The translations under genes were made by a program, and so were the position numbers. The notes under the pieces are model-generated. The model had not been told where the DNA came from. It did not search any database and was given only the letters and a program-made list of their open reading frames with translations. This document shows positions 9,513 through 20,268 of a stretch of 64,000 nt of DNA, piece after piece. This stretch comes from Hirsutella rhossiliensis (Eukaryota; Ascomycota; Sordariomycetes; Hypocreales; Ophiocordycipitaceae). The stretch is from contig NW_025408670.1 of the NCBI RefSeq assembly GCF_020360975.1, forward strand, positions 2,914,001 through 2,978,000, read 5' to 3'. Each line of letters starts with the position of its first letter. The first letter of the stretch is position 1.

Positions 9513-10925
9513 TCAGTAATGACCATGGCCTCCGGGGTGGTGCCCGCCTCCGTAGCCTCCGGGGCGGTGCCCGCCGTGCTGGTGCCCGCCTCCGTAGCCT
9601 CCGGGGCGATGCCCGCCGTGCTGGTGCCCGCCTCCGTAGCCTCCGGGGCGGTGCCCGCCGTGATGGTGCCCGCCTCCGTAGCCTCCGAGGCGGCGCCCGC
9701 CGTGATGGTGCCCGCCTCCGTAGCCTCCGGGGCGGTGCCCGCCGTGATGGTGCCCGCCTCCGTAACCTCCGTGCTGGTGTTTAGGTGAAGTTCGATGAAG
9801 AGGATGGGGTGGATGCGGATGGTTCTTCGCGTCGTTTCTGCACTCCGCTGACGAGCTGGTCCCATGCTGCTTCTCCCTCTCAATCCCATCTAATGCGGCG
9901 AAGATAGAATTTGTTTTAGCGAAACCAGCCTTCTTAATAAGACTCTTTACGTCATTAATAAAACCGGGCTTGCTCGACTCAAATAACCTAATGATGTCCT
10001 ATCGTCTTGGTTAAATCGGCGTGTGCACTCTTCGTTAAAGGAAAACTTACAAATCTCGTGGCCACTCTACCATTCGTGGTACATCGCAAGATTTTATCAG
10101 CCTTTTGTGACTCCACTGCGAAATTCAACATCTCGTTAATTTGACCCGAAAATGCTCTAGGTCTCCACCCTAAGTCCCACGGAAGCTTCTCTTTCGCGAA
10201 GACCGACTCGAGGAATTTGAGTGGTGCGCCGTGCCTATCACCCAAAGCAAGTGTGATCCTAGCGCGCTCTACGGCACCGTGGCCAGCAGCCGACATGTCG
10301 TAGGGCGTCCTCGGTGGGCGTACGTTTCCATCTCGGACCCGGGCAGCGTGTGCTCTCCCGAAGCAGAGCGCGTTTACCTTCCCTCCACACTTTCTTAGTA
10401 CCCCAAGAGCGACATTCCACGGTCGCTGTTGGAAAAATGACGTGCTCTGCGCTGGAGGCTCGGGGCCGCCCGGAAAGAGGTCCTCGCGTGAGAGACTGCG
10501 GGTGTGCTCGATTTTCCACGACTTTCTGTCAGTATCATGTAAGGAAAATTTGCTATTAAGATTGAGCCCGGCGTCCTGTAAGCCTTTTAAGACGATGATT
10601 GCGGGCACTTCGGGCGATAGCCCGAAGCCTTCGAAGCATGCGCGAACAATAGTTGTCGCGTCGACCTGCTTTCCATCATGTGGTAGAAACCCGTGGTTGG
10701 CGAGCGAGTTTAGCCCCGGACACGCACTGCGAACTATGCATATGCTTAGTTAGGGCCTACAAGCTTATAGGGGGAAAGCCCACCGTCATTAGGCCCGCGA
10801 GGTTTCCACTGGCGAAAACGAGGGTCGTTAGGGTTGACTCTCGGTTCGGCAGATATGACTAGTGAAAAGCTCCAGGCAAAGAGCGACAGAAAGGCAAAAG
10901 TAGTTCGAGATTTCATCGTGACCAT
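9513..10925 (-). CDS. Secreted heme-thiolate peroxidase (chloroperoxidase family) with His/Gly-rich repeat tail
   Basis: The model has exons 10925-10784, 10733-10051 and 9998-9513, with introns of 50 and 52 bp, and gives 436 residues. The start is the first ATG in frame (MVTMKS); residues 1-26 are a signal peptide ending near VISA. Removing intron 1 (GTGGGC...CTAAC...ATAG) joins GPND to VRSACPGLNSLANHGFLP, the signature of peroxidase family 2, with the heme-ligand Cys at about 52. The distal motif, normally EHD, reads EHT (about 123-125) within KIEHTRSLSRED. FLESVFAKEKLPWDLGW matches the conserved region after it. Intron 2 (GTAAGT...ATAG) leads to a third exon with a helical segment, a His/Pro-rich linker and six 14-residue GYGGGHHHGGHRPG-like repeats, ending in GHGHY and a stop. 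The reaction is peroxide-dependent oxidation or halogenation, substrate unknown. The gene lies between transposon debris and an AT-rich block but appears intact. Confidence 0.8.
9516..9767 (-). repeat. 42-bp coding minisatellite
   Basis: Six head-to-tail copies (five full, one shortened) of a 42-bp unit encode GYGGGHHHGGHRPG at the C-terminus of the peroxidase. Copies differ at only a few positions (HHH or HQH, HRP or RRL, and a shortened last unit). The unit length is a multiple of three, so copy-number change keeps the frame. Confidence 0.9.
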
Positions 10926-13900
10926 ACTACCTAGCAAGGCTAGCTAGTTCGTCAAGATTCGATGCTAGGCTGATGACTCTGCGACGGTAGGATTAACATT
11001 AGGCGGTTGCCTTATAGATATTTATATAAAGGAGACCAGGATAGGATACGACTCTTTTTCCGCTGCATGCTAGGGTTATATAGAAGGCCGGCCTATCCGC
11101 GAATAGTGTCTTAACTCCTAGAGACATGCGAATACCAAATGGTGGCTGGGCTACTGTTAGGCAGCAACCGTCAATTAGGTAAGGGATGTCTAGACGTGCA
11201 AGCAGGGCCCAAGGAGCCACATACACACGTCAACATAAGGATAACTTATCTCTACGCATTGAGGCTAAGGGAAGTTGCAATTTCGTATTAGAACATTAGG
11301 ACCATTAGGGCAGGGTTATATTAGCAGCTATATCAGGGTCTAGAAGAGGTATCTATATATTATAATACCTCCTTAGGTCTCGCGTAGCTAGAAGAGGGGT
11401 ATGTATTATTTATTATATTAATTTATTGCCCCTAATCACTTCTATATACGCTCTTAAACACCTATTTAAGAGCTACCTATTACTCTTTCTATAGGGTGAG
11501 AACTTTATATTATAGGTAGAGTAGTAATTTAATAGGAATAAAATCGATATTAACTTAAAAAAGAATATTCTTTTATAACTAAAGCGATTTATACCCCCGC
11601 CCCCCGATTTCTTGCTATTATCTCGTATACAGCTCTAGAATTCCACTATTACATCGACCGCGAGAGGATGCTATAGCTAAGTTAGCATTTAAGGGTATCA
11701 TATATATATAGTGCTACATATCAGTCTAGGTAAAACACACAAACCTCGTCCCTTTAACTGTCTGACTTAATAAGTCACCCCCCTAAACTTTAGGCACCCC
11801 CTACTTCGGGCAACCTCCACCACGCGTCGACTTATATGTTCAATCGTAACCGTGTTTCTTGGCGCATCTTTTGTTCTTAAATTATAGGAAAATCCAGTTA
11901 AGCTCAGCAATGCCCTAAGAATCTAAGTATACCGAGTCCCGTATGCAATTCGCTATGGAAGCTAAAAAAAACGGCATGTCATAGATGCAAGCTAGTCGCA
12001 TGTGGGGAATTCCAAGAGGGTCGTCTTAAGAGACCTCTACCAATAAGAGTGGTTAAAGAGCCCTCTCAAAGGCTAAGTTGGCCAGAGGAAATACACCTCT
12101 GCAACTAGGTCTTGACCCAAGTTGCATGTTACCTATCCCTTTGGCTGCGGTAAGACCGGTCTCCGGTCACGGGCCCCACAGTATATAGATACAAAGCAGA
12201 TACGGGCCACGCAGGCGATAGCACTAGGAAAACCTTACACAGCCAATTCTCGACTACAACGCTTTACGCAATTCTTAGAGCCGTAATATGACTTGCCCGC
12301 ATTAACGCCTTCCTAAGCCGCTGTAAGTAGCTTTGACGAAGCCCTCTTCGTACGAGCCAGCGGCAATAAGCAGCCGCGGCGGCCCAGGAAGATAACGAGG
12401 GGATGCAACCAGAGCAATATACTTATTTATGTAGGCCCAAATTGCTAGTACTTTTATTACAGTGATGTTTAGTAGTAAATTAATATACCTTTAATCACGG
12501 GGCGTCCTTATTAGCTAATATCCTTGTTTGTGACTTAGAGACCGGTCTTACGCAGTTAAGGGGATGGAATTCGCGTTTCAGTTTTGCAGCTAGCTTTAGA
12601 TTCGCAAGATAGTACATATCGCTAGCGGGTGGATAGGTATAAAGATTAGCGGAGCTGAATGGAAGTCGAAAGTCAGGCGAATAAACGATGCTCTTCGCAC
12701 GAAATCTAAATAATAGAACCATGCTAAAGGCGGTATTACGGCGCCCTAACTACTATTTACCGGTAGGCGGGGAGCTTAGGTGTAAGGTACTATTTAATTA
12801 AACTACTTATATCTTTAACTCGCTCTATGCTCGAAGCTTAGCTTAGAGAGCGGAATGCACCTAACAGTCTTATAAGATACGCGCGTTTGTTTCTAACCCA
12901 TGCAAGTCTCACTACTCGTCTATAAGTTTAAAGCTAATACTAAATAGGGTTACTTACTAGACAATCGCCTAGATTAGTTATAGCAACCTACTCCGCGTAT
13001 CGGCTTAGATATCCTCTTCGAGATACTCTTTATAGATTTTTAGTTTAAGGGATTCGCCAGCGGTAGAGTGAGGGATATTTATTACCCGTCGTAGGGAGCT
13101 TATAGGCCTATAATCGTGCTTTCTATTATAGAGAGCAAGTCTGGCGAGCCGCTAACGCAGACGAGACCTGACACCACCTAGTAGGTTATAAAATTATACG
13201 CTACGGTGACGGTCTTAGATATCTCTGCTGGAATCTTAATGGTGCTTAGATAGTCGATCGCTAAGGGCGGAAAATGGCAGATTCCTTTGCTCTGTTAGCG
13301 GATGCCTTAGCAGCACCAGGCGGGTTAGAGGATATCCATAGCGCTGGCTAAGGATCCTTAGATCTAGAGTTATGCATAATACGTCATTGAGCAAATTATG
13401 AGCTTAAACTATCCTTTATAAACGCTCACCCCGATGCGTGATTGAGACATCCAGAGTTATGTATAATGCGTCATTAAGCATAGTGTGAGCTTGAATTATT
13501 CTTTATAGACGCTCACCCCGATGCGTGACTGAGACACACGACATGTAACCACAGCTTCGGCCACGTTTTCGTCAGCGTTTCCGAAAATTTCCAACTTCTC
13601 TGCACCCATTATTTTTTCTTGACGATGGCATCTTAGTAAGTTCTTTAGTAGTTCAGACCCGCGCTATACTTATGTATATCTAGGTGGCCTTCTAATTCTA
13701 GTCTCACTCTTCACGGTCGAGGCGGCTCGATGTCTTATCCACCTTACTTCTACTTAACCAAAATATCATTCGACTAGTTTTAAAAGGCGGAGACATTTAT
13801 AGACTAACACGGAGTATTATTCTTTAAAAAAGGGATTAAGGTGCCGAAAATGAGTACCTTTTCGAGACCAAGCAGCGCTATTACAATAAGCTACGCTACC

Positions 13901-14600
13901 TTAAAGGTCGACTTATTCGCTAGTATTAACGTCACATTAGCTCTTATCTATATAATACTGGAGGCATTATGATACTTAACGAAAGAATGCTCTAGCTTGC
14001 TAAAATATACCTATGCGAGATGCTAAGGCAGCTATTCGAGGAAATTAGGACGGGGGGCGTATTGCTCGAAGATATTAGTCTTATTAATATGTTTTTGTCA
14101 GGACAAGGGCCTATAATACGCGTTAGTAACACCTCTATCGGGGGTGCCCTCATTTTGCATGGTGTAGCGGTATTTTACCAGCTTAACAGTTTTACTATGC
14201 AAATAACGTTTTTCGGTCTTAGATTTCGAACTAGTTAAGATGGACTAGCCGACTAATAGCCCTACTGTGAAGGAAAACGTTAATTCATAGGTTGGGAGTC
14301 TAGTCGATCGATATCGGAAAAGTCAGGCCGCTATCAGGGAAATTCAGTCGCTTTGGAAGCCAAATGCTTCAGTTGACGGCTAGAGAACCTTACCGAAAGA
14401 GGAGCTATAATCAGCGGACCATAAACGCTTCCTTATAATATACTACTTTGATTCTGAATGGATAACAACCATAAGTTAGTAATTGTCCGCTGCCACCGGC
14501 ACCTCCATGGCATATAGGGTCTACTTCCAGGTCATCTGTTGGAATGTCACTTCACTTTTGCCTGCACAACCTAGTGGTTTCCTCACAGTAATATACTGCA
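10926..14600. other. AT-rich, ORF-free block, probably RIP-mutated repeats
   Basis: Across about 3.7 kb almost no frame exceeds 75 codons on either strand. The sequence is strikingly rich in TA dinucleotides (long runs such as 11330-11560, 12420-12490 and 13640-14000), unlike the GC-rich flanks. This is the pattern left by repeat-induced point mutation (CpA to TpA) on old transposons. Short patches of normal composition (for example 12330-12420) remain. I cannot name the elements. An 87-bp direct repeat lies at 13366-13539, and around 14020-14240 a short frame survives without recognisable identity. Confidence 0.65.
13366..13539. repeat. Tandem direct repeat, two copies, 87-bp period
   Basis: Copy 1 starts AGAGTTATGCATAATACGTC at 13366 and copy 2 starts AGAGTTATGTATAATGCGTC at 13453. 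Both contain CGCTCACCCCGATGCGTGA near their end. Most differences between the copies are C/T or G/A transitions, as expected after RIP. Confidence 0.75.
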
Positions 14601-15243
14601 CCACTCAAAAGTGGAACGCGCTCCTACAGTTGGTGCGTAATTGACAGTTATGGCTGATTGGTGTGTGCAGGCCGTAGCGTGGCCTATATCTCAGTGTGAC
14701 ATATAGAGTGCAGCTGTCTCGCAATGCAGCCATGAAGCGCAATCCTTTATTTCTTGACGCCTCCCAAGGTCTGTGCCTCCATGCCTCGGCCGTTATTCGA
14801 AATCTACCGTACTGACCTCGGGGTTGACACGCGACGATACAGAGATATCGACATTGCTCGCAATCACGCCCAGCTTCCAAGAATAGCGCTTCCCCGATTC
14901 TCCTACGGAATCGGAGGCTATTATGGTGCGCCACCTCCCGCCGACAACAAGCACAGTTGCGGCGTTTCTAGCCACCTCATGGCCAAGACTGTTTATGTCG
15001 TACCTCGATCTCACGAAAAATGGTTTCAACTGGTACTAATGAAGCCAAGTCAGGCTCTACAAGCGACGACAATATTTGCCGTCTCTGTTTCGATCTTCGT
15101 AAGGTCTGAAAAGAGCGCCATCGCCTCAGTTCTATAGCCGGACAATCAAGAATAGCATCATTTCGTCGTACGTATTTTCTCAAACATCAAATATCTTGGA
15201 GGATCTGGTACACATCCATGTTGTAGTCCGGGGATTTTCTCTC
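14601..15243. other. Intergenic, no gene seen
   Basis: Composition returns to about 50% GC, but only short overlapping frames without recognisable motifs are present. The last part is the 3' flank of the DUF4246 gene. Confidence 0.45.
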
Positions 15244-17361
15244 TCAATGCTCGCAAAAGCTCCATTCCACATTCTTTAGCTCATTTTCTGTATTTTTCTG
15301 CAATACCGTCCGCTCTTTCATGAGTTTCTCCCGAAGTACTCGCGCCTCTTGCTCCTCAATCAAGTCGTCTAAATCGGAGCTCTCCGGAGAGGACGCTGGT
15401 TTTGCCAGCGGAGCGGACGTACTGGGATCGTACCAATGCTTTTGCTGCGGCGGAATGTTGGCCGTCGATATCACTGGAATTGCCGGATCGACAAGAAATA
15501 GTGCAAGTATCTTGCGGTGCCCGGGTTTCGACGGATCAGCCAGAGAAAAGGGCTGTACCTTGTGCTGGAAGAGGTTCGGGAAAAATATAGCACGTCCACG
15601 ACGGGTCAGGACGCTTCCAATACTTTGCAGCGTATCCAACTTGCTGCGGATGGCAAACACTTTCTCAATCGACCTCTTGGCGCCTTGTTCATATTCGAGA
15701 GTTTTGCTCAATCTCTCGGCATTTGCCGGCGTGCGAAAGGCGAGGCGAGACTCTGTGATGTTCTCGCTATCGTAATAAAAGAGGGCGGTGGCGCATATGT
15801 GCTCGTTCAGCTGGCCCTCAACGTGCCAGGAGCCGCCATCGTATGAAGGTTTGTCAGGTGTCAGGTGGATATTAGCAAGTTTGACAATGACCTGTATACG
15901 GGATGCTTTGCGGAAGAATCCAGAAACCTTGACCCTCTTGCTTTGAAAGCGGCGAGAATGCGATGGTCTGGGGTCGTCATCGCCAGAACTTGCGTCGTCG
16001 CCGTCAGAGACTCCAATGAAAATATCTTCCAAGTACTCAGAGTCGTCCTGTTGGTCATCGTCTTGACTATCATCCTGGCTGTCATCCTGGCTATCATCTT
16101 GGCTATCCTCGGAGTCGTTCTCTTGGTCGTTTTCTTCGGCATCGTCTTTTTCGAGGCGATCAAAAGCGAAGCTCTTGTGCAATTTTGCCCTCCTATCAGA
16201 GGACGGACTTGATTGTTGTTCAGTCGTCCCGTCGCCGTCGCCTTCTTCATCCCCCTCTTCGGGAATCGCATCTGGGATCGACCGGTGTCTGTCCACCTTG
16301 CCCGTCTTGAGTCGTTGAATGGGAAACACTTTGACCCAGCGAAGGATAAAGTCCCACGCCGGTAGAGATAGCGTGATAAATTCTTGAATGATGGGATACA
16401 ACTCGGCGTGTCTGTCGGGATGCAGATTGTTGATATAACTCTCAATCGTGGCTCGTCCATTTTCGTCCAACGCAACGTCGCACGGCAGCCATTGAAAACG
16501 GGTCGAGATTGACGGAATGGAGTCATCATCGAGGATGTTCCACTCCGACCTGCCTGGTTTGGGAATGACGACCCCCTTGCCGCGATGGGTCATAGAATCC
16601 GCAAGGCCAATGCGTTGATGCTCCAGGATTCGGGACCGGCCGTACAATAGCGGCCAGAGAGACGGATGAACCAGGTCCAGAACTTTTCCGTCACTGCCAG
16701 GATGCCAGTCTTTCTGATTTTCAGGAACCTTTTCCAGGGGGCCGATGGCACTTGCGAGACGCTCCTTCAGGCTCTCAGAAATGAGTTTATCAGCTTTGAT
16801 GACGCAGGCCGAATAGTCCAGGACGGGTATGAGCCCTGTATCTTCGTAGAAGGAGGCCTTCTTGCAGAGCTCTTGGATGCACTGGAACTCTATTAGCGAT
16901 CAAAAAGGTTCCCTGTGCATTGCGGCCGGATCCATGTGCACCCCGGTATATCAAGTCCAACTCACCGAAACAGCCATAGCACGGGTAAAGTCACCATGTT
17001 TCCGGTAATCGCCCCAGTTCATTCGCTGAACCTCCTGGATCCAGTTTGCTGAGATGGTCGGGTCGCGCACTTTATGCCACCAATCTGGCTTATTCGTTAT
17101 ATCCTCCATGAACTTGAGCATGCAGATTTCGCGGACGAGCAGGGTTCTCGCCGCCCAATCTTTTCTCTCCACGCCCATCAAGACGGGGAAGCGGTCTCGC
17201 CGACGTGGCAGATAGCCCAAAGGCAGCCCGAAGCCGGGAAGCCTCACTGGGTCGCTGGGAGAGGGGTTGGGCTGAGGCTTAGCATTCTTGGCGCGGCTCA
17301 AGAGGGCATCAATCGCTTCCTCCTCGGCTCTAGAGAGCGTGGTAGAGTTGGTGGTGGACAT
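15244..17361 (-). CDS. DUF4246 family protein
   Basis: Exons are 17361-16966 and 16887-15244, separated by a 78-bp intron (GTGAGT...AG), giving 679 residues. The ATG at 17361 is preferred over the one 14 codons upstream because MSTTNS fits the family start. N-terminal landmarks are LPGFGLPLGYLPRRRDRFPV and DWWHKVRDPTISANWIQE. After the intron come FQCIQELCKKA and WHPGSDGKVLDLVHPSLWPL, and in the C-terminal half KASRIQVIVKLANIHLTP and the strongly conserved YDGGSWHVEGQLNEHICAT. The His residues in that last segment are typical of the family, whose biochemical role is not established. An acidic low-complexity insert (about residues 290-350, with QDDS repeats) interrupts the middle. No signal peptide is present. 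The frame is intact despite nearby transposon remnants. Confidence 0.85.
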
Positions 17362-17452
17362 GTCGATGAGATGTGCAGCCTGACAGCTTAAATTTGGCTC
17401 CATGGAGTGCGCGACGGTTCTCGGATGGACGGGGCCGGCGCGCGAGGACCAG

Positions 17453-17460
17453 TTAATATA
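17453..17460 (-). promoter_or_regulatory. TATA-like box of the DUF4246 gene
   Basis: On the minus strand this reads TATATTAA, 92 bp upstream of the chosen ATG at 17361, in an otherwise GC-rich promoter. Confidence 0.35.
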
Positions 17461-17860
17461 CGTGGCAATTCATGATCCGACTCAGTCTCGAGCGAACAAG
17501 GTGTCCCACCGACCGGTTATGAGCGGAAAGTGGAGGGAGGGAACCAGGCCTGAAGCGGCTAATGACGAGGACTATTCCGCACACATCGCAGGATTCGACT
17601 CCTGCATTGAGGAATAGCGAGTAATGGGGGGCCACTGGAGCTCTCAGGGCTGCATTGTGGGGCAGAAGAGGCCCGCGGGTCGAGGTGCATGATGCAACAT
17701 GATAGGCTTAGGCATGACTATTGGCACACGTTGGTTTCGTGACTATAACTAACTCATCGTGTCTATGTATGCGTCGTGTAATGCCTTGTACATATGTCAG
17801 AAATTCAACTCCACAGCCGCCAGCAATCTCTCTGCGCCTGCATGGAGAAGGCGAGTTACC
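17461..17860. other. Intergenic between DUF4246 and the TPR pseudogene
   Basis: No gene is seen. A short hairpin at about 17588-17606 (GCAGGA / TCCTGC) resembles a tRNA T-arm, but the rest of a tRNA is missing. Confidence 0.4.
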
Positions 17861-17865
17861 ACTCA

Positions 17866-18490
17866 CCGTCGTATATGTTGGGCGATTTTCGCGCCGACAC
17901 TTTGACAACCAAGTCAAACTTCGCCATGGCCATGCTTGACCTTGGACGCTTGAAGGAAGCCGAGTCCTATATCGCTGAAGTTTATGTTGAAAGACAGATA
18001 TGGCTTGGCAAGGAACACCCCTGGACGCTAGGGACCCCGAGTTACCTGGTCAAAGCCAAGTCGAAATAGGGTCGCTGAAAGAGGCCGAGAGGTTGTTGGT
18101 GTGAGGCATCGACGCCGGTAAGAAGAGCCTTTCTGAGAACCATCTTGGGGTTCTCATGGGTCGCGGCGAAGCAGTACAGATTCGACCAGGCCGAGCCACT
18201 ATGTCGGGAAACGGTAAAACTCATCCAACAGTCCCGTGGCGAGGGCCGGGCCACCCAGACTGTGTCTATGGTCTAATGAAGCTGGCATAGCTTTACGTCC
18301 TCAATACTGTCTACATCAACGCAGCTCACACCTCTCAGCTGGCTTTGGGAAGGGCCAAAATGCGGCTCACCGGAGCGCACCCCATGAACAAAGAGCTTGG
18401 GCGAATGGTACGAGCTCTGCTGAAGCCCCTTTCCTCGAAGGTTCAGGCCCGGGAACACGGCCGGGGATGGGATCATCAAAGGAACTAGTG
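17866..18490 (+). pseudogene. Fragment of a tetratricopeptide-repeat protein (fungal NLR-type TPR array)
   Basis: The text DTLTTKSNFAMAMLDLGRLK, then EAESYIAEVYVERQIWLGKE and HPWTL, is the consensus of the 42-residue TPRs found in fungal kinesin-light-chain-like and NB-ARC/TPR proteins. After 18066 stops and frame changes accumulate. GRLKEAE continues near 18070-18090, GKKSLSENHLGVLMGRGE near 18118-18168, and ETVKLIQQSRGEG near 18205-18245. No nucleotide-binding domain is found upstream, so only part of the repeat array survives. Such proteins act in self/non-self recognition; this copy cannot be functional. Confidence 0.7.
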
Positions 18491-18806
18491 TAGGTAGCAA
18501 GAGTTGGACATTTTAGATTGAAGTAATCAAGGGGTAATAGGCAGCGTTGGGAGCGAAACACGAATTTCGCACTCGGTCCATTCGGGTGGCATCCTCCGCC
18601 GAGAGAAGTATTTGCTTTTTGAGAGTTTGTTCGTCGCTCGTAACGCTCTCTCTATGGAGGCTGGTCAAAGGCAAGATGCACTTGACGAGGCAAGAATGCA
18701 AGTTTTATCTTACGTCTCCCCGGCTACTCCTTTTGAACCTGACGATGTACCCCCGAGCCCAGAAAGACCTAAGTGGCATGCCACCTAACAGGCCGACACA
18801 ATCTAT
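18491..18806. other. Intergenic, no gene seen
   Basis: Only short frames without motifs are present. Confidence 0.35.
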
Positions 18807-18819
18807 TTATTTGACTGAA

Positions 18820-19004
18820 CCAATCTGGTGGCACAAACAACGCTTGACGGGCGTCGTGTCTGAGTAATAGCCTAAGGGCACTGTTACATCCGGTAAGCCA
18901 GCCCTCATCATGAACATGCAGGTCGTGGGCAACACCATGGTATCGACTTCGTCAATGCCAAGGTCTTGGCTCCAGCGCTGTACCATTTCCCTCCCTTCTT
19001 GCAC
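18820..19004 (-). pseudogene. Possible amidase C-terminal fragment
   Basis: The minus-strand frame reads QRWSQDLGIDEVDTMVLPTT and then AGLPDVTVPLGYYSDTTPV. This resembles the end of amidase-signature enzymes, where a conserved VLPT segment is followed by GxPxVTVPLGYY. The catalytic Ser-Ser-Lys region is absent. Related text may continue in other frames up to about 19400 (for example ADHFQGRDNCRESKAQTLKE), but that part is uncertain. It is a short decayed fragment at best. Confidence 0.4.
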
Positions 19005-20253
19005 CTGTGGGCTTTGCTTTCAGCAGACTGTCGAACCGGCTTGGAACCATGGTCAACTCGGCACTCCTCGGATGAAGACTGGGAGCCTTGAGAGTCCAGG
19101 GATTCGCAGCAGAGTTACCTGTGTCGTTCATCTTGTCCAAGGTGGACAGAATGGTTTGCCCTCTCATTGTCGAGAGACCTGGCAACATCGAGAGCACCAG
19201 GGTTGACTTCGGTCACAACACGATTTGCCCCACAGGGCCTGTCTGCACTCTGCAGTCCCGTCTTGCCAATGGCTGGCCCAAGGTTCTCCTTCCTTCAGAG
19301 TCTGTGCCTTTGACTCGCGACAATTATCTCGCCCTTGGAAGTGGTCTGCGGCACTGCCAATGAGGGTGGAATCAGGATCCCCCTCCCCGGCTGCTGCCGA
19401 AAGACCTGCTGCGAGAAAGCGGTACACGGAGTTGCGTGGATGTGCTGACAATGGATTTCATCGAAACACTATTCATTATTCCTGGGGGAATAGATGGTTA
19501 AGGGGAAACAAGCCGCATTATTCATCTCAGCCCATGTGAAGGACCCTGTTCCATATTTTTTCCCCCGAGCACCTGGACGGACGAACTCATCACGGCAAAC
19601 CCGGATTCTTAAGAGCCAGAAACCTGGATTGATAAAACGCTCAGGTGTATGCATGGGTCGAACAGGTTGCAACGGTTACATTGCATGTCCCTGTGTAATC
19701 TCTAGTCTGGGGGATTTCCACAAGTCGTCGTGTCCTTGGATCGGCGTCCAAACCAGTTCCAGGATTCCGGCGTCTATACTCCGAGATGGCACGACAAGGC
19801 ATGGCACAATCACGTGCCGAGGTCCGCTCCGCATTATCAACGGGGTCCAATGGGCACCGTGCTGCAGGGCAGGCAGAGCAATTGGATCAAAGCTTGGCCA
19901 CGGGGCATGCGGCTGAGACTCTGACGCGTGTGCACCAGCAGGGGACTTGCTGCTCCCTTTTGGGGGAGCAGTTGAGCGGCAAATGAACAGCATGCTGCTC
20001 AGTCTAGGTAAGGGGCCTCCAACCGTCATGGCAACTCACTTGGAATACAGTCCGCCATGGCATAAAGCATCTGCGGTTTTTGAGGGTCTTCCTTCCAGGG
20101 CTTTGTCAGGGCCTGGTCAGAGCCACGGCACATGTCGACCCCTGGCGCCTTTCCCGATGGATATACTCATAGTCTTGTGTGTTTACTTGAGATGGGAAGG
20201 TGTCTATCGCTGTTGTCTCAACTCGGCATGATAGGCAGGCCCTGCGCGCCATG
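19005..20253. other. Intergenic / decayed sequence upstream of the LINE insertion
   Basis: No intact gene is present. The first 400 bases may continue the amidase-like remnant in broken frames. The remainder has only short overlapping frames on both strands. Confidence 0.35.
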
Positions 20254-20268
20254 TCTCATAGTGGGCTC
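20254..20268. repeat. Target-site duplication, 3' side of LINE
   Basis: TCTCATAGTGGGCTC is repeated perfectly at 22463-22477 and immediately abuts the TTTAG tail of the element. Confidence 0.9.

Noticed and set aside
9437..9889. Minus-strand 150-codon repeat protein (TEAGTITAG text)
   Set aside because: It is a shadow frame of the 42-bp repeats. The spliced peroxidase frame gives GYGGGHHHGGHRPG units ending in a stop and continues a known family.
17570..17650. tRNA-like T-arm hairpin
   Set aside because: The stem and TTCGAC loop are present, but no matching acceptor stem or D- and anticodon arms can be formed.
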